Below the pieces are notes generated by a model. It saw only the letters and a program-made list of their open reading frames with translations. It ran no database searches and was not told the origin of the DNA. This document shows, piece by piece, positions 56,960-64,000 of a DNA stretch of 64,000 nucleotides; position 1 is the stretch's first letter; the number at the start of each line of letters is the position of its first letter. A program made the position numbers and the translations under genes. Source of the DNA: Bacteroidales bacterium (GTDB lineage Bacteria; Bacteroidota; Bacteroidia; Bacteroidales; Bacteroidaceae); contig JALEZQ010000064.1 in the NCBI GenBank assembly GCA_022772475.1, positions 33,419 to 97,418 on the forward strand, read 5' to 3'.

Positions 56960-59293
56960 ATGAAAAACTCATCTCCCTTCCATGCCTTGTGTCTGAAGGC
57001 CATCCCCCTCATGGCGGCGGCCAACCTGACGCTTCCGGCCATGGCGCAGAGCGAAAGCAAGGACTCCCTGCGCACACCATCGAAAGAAGAAAACGGGCGC
57101 AACGTCATGCTCAACGCGGCCAGTGCCAACGGTCCGCGCGAAATCTCCATCGGTCTGCCCGGCGGCGACGTCAACGTGCTGGAGAACGGCCTGCCCGTGG
57201 TCTATAACAACAATCCGCACAACATCAACACCCACTGGCGCGGCGACGGCAGCCTGGGGCACACAGGACTGCTCAAAATCTCGGAGACGGCCATCACCAC
57301 GGGCAACATTGGCTACGCCGTCAATTCGTTTGACCAACTGGGAACGGACGCCACACAACCGTTTGGCGGCCTCGTCAACTACAACACCAACCACTTTGGC
57401 AAGCAGCAGTTTGACGTCAATGTCAACGGCGCCCTGGGCAACGGCTGGTATTACAGCGGCAGCACCTACCAGAATTTTGACCCGGGCAGCTTCAAACTCC
57501 GCTTTGCGCAGTATCAGGATCGCACAGAGATTTATAAATTTGCCCTCAGTAAGGTCTATGCCGGCGGCCGCGGCCGTCTGTCGGCCATCTACCACTACAG
57601 CAACTCCCACTGGCTCTCGAACGCCACGACGGGGGCGCCCTTCATCTACGTGGGCGATGGCTCGGTGAAGGAGATACCGGGCTTCTCGCTCGGCACGTCG
57701 TCTTATCTGCCCAACCAGTCGAACATCCTCTATATGGACATGCGCGACGGACAGGTCAAGCAGACCAGCCTCTACGACGCCACCGCCAGCCGGGGCAACC
57801 AGATCACCCTGCTCAACACCTACAAGTGGGACAACGGCCTGGAGTGGGACACGCGCCTCAAGTATGACCACGCGATGGGCTCCTACCTCTACCAGACGCC
57901 CATGGCCATGTCGGAGGTGGACGCCTCGGCGGGCTACATGCTGAAAGCGGCCGACGGCTCGCTCTCGCCCTATGCCGGACACGTGCAGAGCCGCATGTCG
58001 TGCTTCAACCGGGGCTATATGGACGAACTCTTCCTCACCTCCGAGCTTAGCCGCAAGCTGCACAACATGACCTGGCGCGTGGGACTGAACCAGTGGCACT
58101 ACAAGGTGGACTACGCTTCGTGCACCACCATGTACGACCACACCGTCGAGGCTAACCCGCAGATGCTCTACGGCTCATCGACCGACAAGACGCACTACTA
58201 TGGCAACACGCCCTACTACAACTTCAACCAGAATGCCTCAGAGTACTATAAAGGAGATGAAAACAAACTGGCGCTCTATGCCACCCACGAGTGGGACATC
58301 ACGCCCAAGTGGAACGCCTACTACGGCGCACGCCTGGAATGGCAGCACACGCAGGGCGAGAACGCTGCCGTGCGCAATGCCGACGGCAACTATGTAGGGC
58401 GCTTTGCCAACTACCACCTGGGGGCCACTGCCGCCGACGGCACGCTCATTGCCCCCACGCCCTACGAATACGACTGGCTCAACATGGCCTTCACCGCGGC
58501 ACTGACGTATAAGGTGAACAGCCGGTTTGGCTTCACGGGCGACTTCACCTACAACACCCAGCGGCCCAAGATGAACGACTTCTCGCCGGCCGAGATGCCC
58601 AACACGGGGCGCATCGCCATCCCCCTCGGGCGTGTGGGTATCTACTACAACAACGACTGGCTCAGCCTGACCTCGCTCGTCTCCTACATTGGCAAGACCA
58701 ACAACAACTCTACGCTCAACCTCATCAACCCCAACGATGACCACGACGTAAAGGCTTCGGCCCTCACCTACGACATCGAGACCATCGGCTGGACCACCGA
58801 CGCCGTCGTCAAGCCTTTCAAGGGCTTCGACCTGCACTTCCTCTTCACCTACCAGCGGCCGAAGTATAAGAAGTACGAAACGAGCGTCACCTTCAGCGAC
58901 GGTACGGTCAGCGGCATCAATGCCACGGGCAACATCGTGACGGAGATTCCCAAGGTGCTCATCGAGCTCGACCCGTCCTACACCTTCCTGAACGACAACC
59001 TGCGCGTGTGGGCCTCCTTCCGCTACTTCTCGAAGACCTACGCCAACATCAAGAATGCCTACTACTTCAACGGCCGCTGGGAGACCTTCGGCGGCGTAGA
59101 ATGGAAGGCCGGCAAGCGCCTCACGCTCGGTGCCACGGCCATCAACTTCCTCAACCAGACGGGTGCCAAGGGCAGCATTGCCGGTGCTGAACTCGTGGAC
59201 AAGGAGGATGCGGCCCGGTATAACGGCACATGGATGTCGGGCAGCTATATCCGCCCCTTCACCGTGGAATTTTCTGCCAAAATAACCTTCTGA
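56960..59293 (+). CDS. TonB-dependent receptor-like outer-membrane beta-barrel
   Basis: Signal peptide; long beta-barrel pattern ending RPFTVEFSAKITF; between HTCS and GH32. Confidence 0.85.
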   Translation: MKNSSPFHALCLKAIPLMAAANLTLPAMAQSESKDSLRTPSKEENGRNVMLNAASANGPREISIGLPGGDVNVLENGLPVVYNNNPHNINTHWRGDGSLGHTGLLKISETAITTGNIGYAVNSFDQLGTDATQPFGGLVNYNTNHFGKQQFDVNVNGALGNGWYYSGSTYQNFDPGSFKLRFAQYQDRTEIYKFALSKVYAGGRGRLSAIYHYSNSHWLSNATTGAPFIYVGDGSVKEIPGFSLGTSSYLPNQSNILYMDMRDGQVKQTSLYDATASRGNQITLLNTYKWDNGLEWDTRLKYDHAMGSYLYQTPMAMSEVDASAGYMLKAADGSLSPYAGHVQSRMSCFNRGYMDELFLTSELSRKLHNMTWRVGLNQWHYKVDYASCTTMYDHTVEANPQMLYGSSTDKTHYYGNTPYYNFNQNASEYYKGDENKLALYATHEWDITPKWNAYYGARLEWQHTQGENAAVRNADGNYVGRFANYHLGATAADGTLIAPTPYEYDWLNMAFTAALTYKVNSRFGFTGDFTYNTQRPKMNDFSPAEMPNTGRIAIPLGRVGIYYNNDWLSLTSLVSYIGKTNNNSTLNLINPNDDHDVKASALTYDIETIGWTTDAVVKPFKGFDLHFLFTYQRPKYKKYETSVTFSDGTVSGINATGNIVTEIPKVLIELDPSYTFLNDNLRVWASFRYFSKTYANIKNAYYFNGRWETFGGVEWKAGKRLTLGATAINFLNQTGAKGSIAGAELVDKEDAARYNGTWMSGSYIRPFTVEFSAKITF

Positions 59294-59359
59294 CCTTCTA
59301 TCTTTCAAAACCATTCCACCTCTTCGCGCCATCGATGGCGCCTCATACACACTATCACC

Positions 59360-61228
59360 ATGACTACTCCTCATATTCTCCCCTCCACCCTCCTTCTTTC
59401 GGCAGCATCGCTCTGCCTCGCCTCCTGCCACAACGCCGGCGACGACCTCTCCTTTGCCCATCAGGGCGACACGCTCACCGTGGTCCACGTGGGCCGCGAG
59501 GCCCGGTTTGTCCTCCTGCCTGTTCAGGAGAACCAACCCGAAGCCCAGGTCATGCTCGGCGACGTACCGATGGACGTGCGCCTGGCAGTCGATAAGGTCG
59601 ATTACACCGTGCCTTTCCCCCTGCGCGACGGTGCCGACAGCCTCGTCGTGCGCGGCCTGGCGGCCAACGCCGTGGCCTGGCAGCAGATGGCTCTGGCCGA
59701 CACCTTCGACGTGGCCAACCGCGAAACTTTCCGTCCGCTCTACCACCATACGCCGGCCTACGGCTGGATGAACGACGCCAATGGCCTGGTATATAAGGAT
59801 GGGGAATATCACCTCTACTTCCAGTACAATCCCTACGGCTCTGTCTGGGGCAACATGCACTGGGGCCACTCCGTCAGCCGCGACCTCGTCCACTGGCAGC
59901 ACCTGCCTGCCGCCATCGAGCGCGACACGATGGGCCATATCTTCAGCGGCTCGTGCGTGGTTGACAGCAAAAACTCGGCCTCGACGGGCAAGGACAACAT
60001 CATCGCCTTCTACACCTCGCACCGCAACACCACGCCGGGCCACCAGCGCCAGCAGCAGTGCATGGCCTACAGCTCTGACAACGGCCGCACCTTCACCAAG
60101 TATGAGGGCAACCCCATCGTCACGCCCTTCGACGGCTTGGAGAACTTCCGCGACCCGAAGGTCTTCTGGTATGCGCCGGAGGAGAAATGGGTGATGATTG
60201 TCAGCGCCGACAAGAACATGCGCTTCTACGAGAGCCACGACCTCAAGCAGTGGGCGTACATGAGCGAATGGGGCGAGGGCTACGGACCGCAGCCCAACCA
60301 GTTTGAGTGCCCCGACTTCATCCAGCTTCCTGTGGATGGCGACGAGCAGAACCAAAAGTGGGTGATGATTGTCAACATCAACCCGGGCTTCGTCTCGGGC
60401 GGCAGCGGCACAATGTACTTCACGGGCGACTTCGACGGCCACCGCTTCACGCCCGACACCGCACCGAACGTCACCAAGTGGCTCGACTGGGGCAAGGACC
60501 ATTACGCCACCGTGTGCTACTCCAACACGCCGGGACGCACCATCGCCATGCCGTGGATGAGCAACTGGCAGTATGCCAACCTCACGCCCTCGAACGGACA
60601 GTTCCGCTCGGCCAACGCCCTGCCCCGCGAACTCAAACTTTACACTGCTGCCGACGGCCAGCTCCTCCTCAGCGCTGCCCCCGTGGCCGAACTGGAGGCC
60701 CTGCGCGGTGAGGCGCAGCAGGTAGGTGATTTCACGCTGGGTGAGAAGAAGGTGAATGCCGTGGGCAAGGACGGCGCCTTCGAACTGGTCTTCACCATCC
60801 GGCCTTCTGACAAAGGACGCAGCGGTGTGGAAATCTACAACGAAAAGGGCGAAAAGACGCTCGTCTATTTCGACGCCGAAAAGCAGCGCGTGGTGATGGA
60901 CCGCGCCGAGAGCGGCATCATAGACTTTGGCAAGGGCGTTCAGCCGCACCAGTTGGAAACCGATGCCTCCAAACGGGCCTGCGTGGATGGCCTGATCCAC
61001 TTCGTCAACGACTTTGCCCATGCCACCTGCGCTCCCGTCGAGAAGAAGGCCGAGGGTCACGAGGTGCGCATCTTCGCCGACCGCTCTTCCATCGAACTCT
61101 TCGTCGATGGCGGCCGCGTGGCCATGACCAACCTCGTGTTCCCCACCAAGCCCTACGACCGTCTGCGCTTCTTCAGCGACGGCGAAGCCCATGTGGAGAA
61201 TGCCACCATTTACACCATAAAACTCTAA
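59360..61228 (+). CDS. glycoside hydrolase family 32 (levanase/fructanase), lipoprotein
   Basis: Lipobox LCLASC; YGWMNDANGLVYKDGEYHLYFQYNP, NFRDPKVFWY, FECPDFIQLP. Confidence 0.94.
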   Translation: MTTPHILPSTLLLSAASLCLASCHNAGDDLSFAHQGDTLTVVHVGREARFVLLPVQENQPEAQVMLGDVPMDVRLAVDKVDYTVPFPLRDGADSLVVRGLAANAVAWQQMALADTFDVANRETFRPLYHHTPAYGWMNDANGLVYKDGEYHLYFQYNPYGSVWGNMHWGHSVSRDLVHWQHLPAAIERDTMGHIFSGSCVVDSKNSASTGKDNIIAFYTSHRNTTPGHQRQQQCMAYSSDNGRTFTKYEGNPIVTPFDGLENFRDPKVFWYAPEEKWVMIVSADKNMRFYESHDLKQWAYMSEWGEGYGPQPNQFECPDFIQLPVDGDEQNQKWVMIVNINPGFVSGGSGTMYFTGDFDGHRFTPDTAPNVTKWLDWGKDHYATVCYSNTPGRTIAMPWMSNWQYANLTPSNGQFRSANALPRELKLYTAADGQLLLSAAPVAELEALRGEAQQVGDFTLGEKKVNAVGKDGAFELVFTIRPSDKGRSGVEIYNEKGEKTLVYFDAEKQRVVMDRAESGIIDFGKGVQPHQLETDASKRACVDGLIHFVNDFAHATCAPVEKKAEGHEVRIFADRSSIELFVDGGRVAMTNLVFPTKPYDRLRFFSDGEAHVENATIYTIKL

Positions 61229-61395
61229 CCACTCCCCCCCACTGCGAAGCCTGTAGGCCGATAAGCCGGCCGGCCCTGAGCCGCCCGCTGCCAGACTGAT
61301 GACAGATACCGGATGACAGATTATTGATGAAACATGAGATTGAAGGGCCTCACAGGCTTCGCATTTTCCCCATCCTTCCCAACAACCATACCGCC

Positions 61396-62553
61396 ATGTC
61401 CAAACGCCATAAACTTGTCCTGCTGCCCGTGCTGCTGTGCTTCTTCACCATGGGCTTCGTTGACCTCGTAGGCATCGCCTCAAACTACGTACAGAAAGAC
61501 CTTAATCTCACCGATGCCGAGGCCAACCTCTTCCCCTCGCTCGTGTTCTTCTGGTTCCTGCTGTTCTCCGTGCCCACGGGCATCCTCATGAACCGCATCG
61601 GCCGCAAGCGCACCGTGCTCCTCTCGCTCGCCGTGACCTTCGTGTCGCTGCTGCTCCCCCTCTTCGGCGAGAGCTACGCCCTGATGCTCGCCGCCTTCTC
61701 GCTGCTGGGCATCGGCAATGCGCTCATGCAGACCTCGCTCAATCCTCTGGTGAGCAACGTGGTGAGCGGCGAGGCCCTCACCTCCACCCTCACCTTCGGG
61801 CAGTTTGTCAAGGCCATCGCCTCGTTCGTGGCCCCGCTGCTGGCTGCCTGGGGTGCTACGGGCGGTCTGCCCATCGCGGGCCTCGACTGGCGCATCCTCT
61901 TCGCCGTATATGGCATCATTGCCGTAGGCGCGGTCTTTGCCCTCTCGGCAACGCCCATCGACGAGCAGCAGGCCGACGAAGCCTGCGGTTTCACTGCCAC
62001 ACTGGCTCTGCTGCGCCAGCCCTTCGTGCTGCTGGCTTTCTGCGGTATCATGTGTCATGTGGGCATCGACGTGGGCACCAACACCACGGCGCCGCGCCTG
62101 CTCATGGAGTATGCTGGGCACAGCCTCGAGACGGCGAGCTTCGCCACCAGCATCTACTTCGTGTGCCGTACGCTGGGCTGCCTGCTCGGCAGCGGTCTGC
62201 TGAGACGATTCCAGCCCCGTAGCATCCTCGCCGTGAGCGCCTGCCTCATGCTCGCCGCCCTGGTCGGACTCCTCACGCTGCGCACCGAAACGGCCCTCTA
62301 TGTGTGCATCGGCCTCATCGGCCTGGGCAACAGCAACGTCTTCCCCATCATCTTTGCCCAAGCCCTGCGACGCAATCCGCGCCAAGCCAACGCCGTCAGT
62401 GCGCTCATGATTATGGGCCTTATCGGCGGCACCATCTTCCCCCTGCTCATGGGGGCCGCCTCCGACGCCATCGGACAACAGGGGGCCGTGGCCGTCATGC
62501 TGGTGGCTGCCATCTACCTTTGCTTCTTCCAGTCGCGCATCGGGCGCTGCTGA
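61396..62553 (+). CDS. MFS sugar transporter (FucP-like)
   Basis: 12-TM pattern; FFTMGFVDLVGIASNYVQKDLNLTDAEANLFPSLVFFWFLLFSVPTGILMNRIGRKRTVL. Confidence 0.88.
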   Translation: MSKRHKLVLLPVLLCFFTMGFVDLVGIASNYVQKDLNLTDAEANLFPSLVFFWFLLFSVPTGILMNRIGRKRTVLLSLAVTFVSLLLPLFGESYALMLAAFSLLGIGNALMQTSLNPLVSNVVSGEALTSTLTFGQFVKAIASFVAPLLAAWGATGGLPIAGLDWRILFAVYGIIAVGAVFALSATPIDEQQADEACGFTATLALLRQPFVLLAFCGIMCHVGIDVGTNTTAPRLLMEYAGHSLETASFATSIYFVCRTLGCLLGSGLLRRFQPRSILAVSACLMLAALVGLLTLRTETALYVCIGLIGLGNSNVFPIIFAQALRRNPRQANAVSALMIMGLIGGTIFPLLMGAASDAIGQQGAVAVMLVAAIYLCFFQSRIGRC

Positions 62554-62599
62554 CCGTATAATCTTATCTTCTCACTCTGAAAAAAAACAAGACCAATCT

Positions 62600-63481
62600 A
62601 TGAAACGACCGATTGTTGTAGGTATGGGCGAAGCGCTCTGGGATGTGCTGCCCGATGGTAAACAGATAGGCGGCGCACCCGCCAACTTCGCCTTCCACGC
62701 CGGACAGGCCGGCATGGATGCCCGCGTGGTCAGTGCCGTGGGCAACGATGCCCTGGGCTCCGAAACGCTCGACGCCCTGCGCGGCAAGCAGCTGAACGTC
62801 GAGGCCGTGGCGCGTGTGGACTTCCCCACGGGGGTCGTCAACGTCACGCTCAGCGAGCAGGGCATTCCGCAGTATGACATTCTCCAAGGGGTGGCCTGGG
62901 ACAACATCCCCTTCACGCCGCAACTCGAAGCCCTGGCCCGCGAGGCACAGGCCGTATGCTGGGGTTCACTCGCGCAGCGCAGCCCCGTAACGGCCGCCAC
63001 CATCCTGCGCTTCCTCGATGCCATGCCCTCGGACGACGGCCGCCTGAAGGTCTTCGACATCAACCTGCGCCAGCAGTTCTACTCGCTCGAAGTCATCGAG
63101 GCCTCGGCGCAGCGGGCCAACATCATGAAGCTCAACGACGAGGAACTGGTCATCCTGAGCCACATGCTCCAGTTGGGCACGACAGACGTGGAGACGCAGT
63201 GCCGCACGCTGCTGTCACGCTACGCGCTGCACATGCTGGTGCTCACCTGCGGCACCAACGGCAGCTATATCTATACGGCCGACGAGACGTATTTCCGCAA
63301 GACGCCCCTCGTGCAGGTGGCCGACACCGTGGGCGCGGGCGACAGTTTCACCGCCACCTTGGTGAGCGACCTGCTCCGTGGCACGCCCATCGCCGAGGCT
63401 CACGAACACGCCGTCAAAGTGGCGGCCTTCGTCTGCACGCAGAAAGGCGCCATGGCCGAATGGCCGGCACAGGGTTTTTGA
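62600..63481 (+). CDS. PfkB-family carbohydrate kinase, probable fructokinase
   Basis: GMGEALWDVLPDGKQIGGAPANFAFHAGQAG, DTVGAGDSFTATLVSDLL. Confidence 0.93.
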   Translation: MKRPIVVGMGEALWDVLPDGKQIGGAPANFAFHAGQAGMDARVVSAVGNDALGSETLDALRGKQLNVEAVARVDFPTGVVNVTLSEQGIPQYDILQGVAWDNIPFTPQLEALAREAQAVCWGSLAQRSPVTAATILRFLDAMPSDDGRLKVFDINLRQQFYSLEVIEASAQRANIMKLNDEELVILSHMLQLGTTDVETQCRTLLSRYALHMLVLTCGTNGSYIYTADETYFRKTPLVQVADTVGAGDSFTATLVSDLLRGTPIAEAHEHAVKVAAFVCTQKGAMAEWPAQGF

Positions 63482-63511
63482 CATGGCTTCCACATGGCTG
63501 TAACATGAGGG

Positions 63512-63577
63512 GGCGCGTCAGAATGGTCAAGCGGCAACGGCAATAGCCACGCCGCAGATTGGCCATTCCGGCGCGCC
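63512..63577. repeat. intergenic long-palindrome repeat, copy B
   Basis: Arms GGCGCGTCAGAATGGTCAA (63512-63530) and TTGGCCATTCCGGCGCGCC (63559-63577); related to the arms at 3802-3819/3901-3918. Confidence 0.7.
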
Positions 63578-63598
63578 CCGCTCTATAAGCAACATAAA

Positions 63599-64000
63599 TT
63601 ATGCCACGGCAACAAACTCGTTATTGTCCACCGTGGCAAAATCCACCACGCGGGCCCGCACCTGCTCCGTCTCGCCATTGGACTTCAGGCGTGTCACCGG
63701 CACGCCATCTCGCAGATACCCATACTTCTCCTCATTGATCTGCATGAGTGTCTGCGAGCTCATATAGCCTGTCATGCGCTCTATGGCCTCTGCCAGCTGT
63801 TTGTCTGTCATCCATGCGTTGAGGCGTTTCAGTGCCAGCCGCAGGTGGCGGGTCAGCACCACGTCATGTTGGCTCTTTCGCCCGAGCGTCCCATGTTCGC
63901 CGAGCACCTCGCTGTCGAAGGCATACACCGACTTCCAGCCGAGCTCCTTCTCCAGGAGCTCAGCCGTCGATTGCTGTATCAGCAGGTCTTCGCTATAGTC
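63599..64000 (-). pseudogene. hsdR: N-terminal fragment of type I restriction enzyme R subunit, open at window edge
   Basis: Frame stays open to base 64000: DYSEDLLIQQSTAELLEKELGWKSVYAFDSEVLGEHGTLGRKSQHDVVLTRHLRLALKRLN...TDNNEFVAVA then stop after ~134 aa, far shorter than HsdR. Confidence 0.6.

Noticed and set aside
58238-61192. 984-aa minus-strand ORF antisense to the TonB receptor and GH32 genes
   Set aside because: Opposite strand encodes clear GH32 and barrel proteins; long stop-free antisense frames are a codon-bias effect in GC-rich DNA.
1-64000. tRNA/rRNA genes, integrase, IS transposase
   Set aside because: None recognised while reading both strands and the ORF list; not a substitute for tRNAscan/ISfinder searches.

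Overview
The window is bacterial chromosome, most likely Bacteroidales (Prevotella/Bacteroides-like). Support: TAnnTTTG-type promoters, a hybrid two-component regulator (HTCS), TonB receptors, and DUF4374/PepSY genes. Most of it is GC-rich housekeeping and metabolic DNA: ispH, cmk, a VOR/KOR oxidoreductase operon, a TonB iron-type locus, an ilvD-ilvB-ilvN-thioesterase-ilvC operon, udk, DPP III, rsmG, ygiQ, asnA, and a GH32 fructan-utilisation locus. The left ~8.7 kb is visibly AT-richer and looks accessory. It holds an AbiE-like nucleotidyltransferase/wHTH/phosphoesterase operon and the most striking system in the window, a translationally coupled six-gene locus at 4673-8554. That locus encodes (1) a Tat-signal precursor peptide whose core is a perfect CXXX ladder (14 Cys, one every 4 residues), (2) a radical SAM/SPASM maturase, (3) a SPASM-like protein lacking the radical-SAM CX3CX2C motif, (4) a small accessory protein, and (5,6) its own TatA and TatC. 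I interpret it as a RiPP pathway in which the cysteine-rich peptide is modified in the cytosol and exported by a dedicated Tat translocase. I also found a three-copy ~397-bp intergenic repeat family, a two-copy long-palindrome repeat, tandem palindromic repeats upstream of ilvD, a candidate structured leader upstream of the RiPP operon, and a truncated hsdR remnant at the right edge. All calls come from reading the sequence and supplied ORFs; no database search was run.
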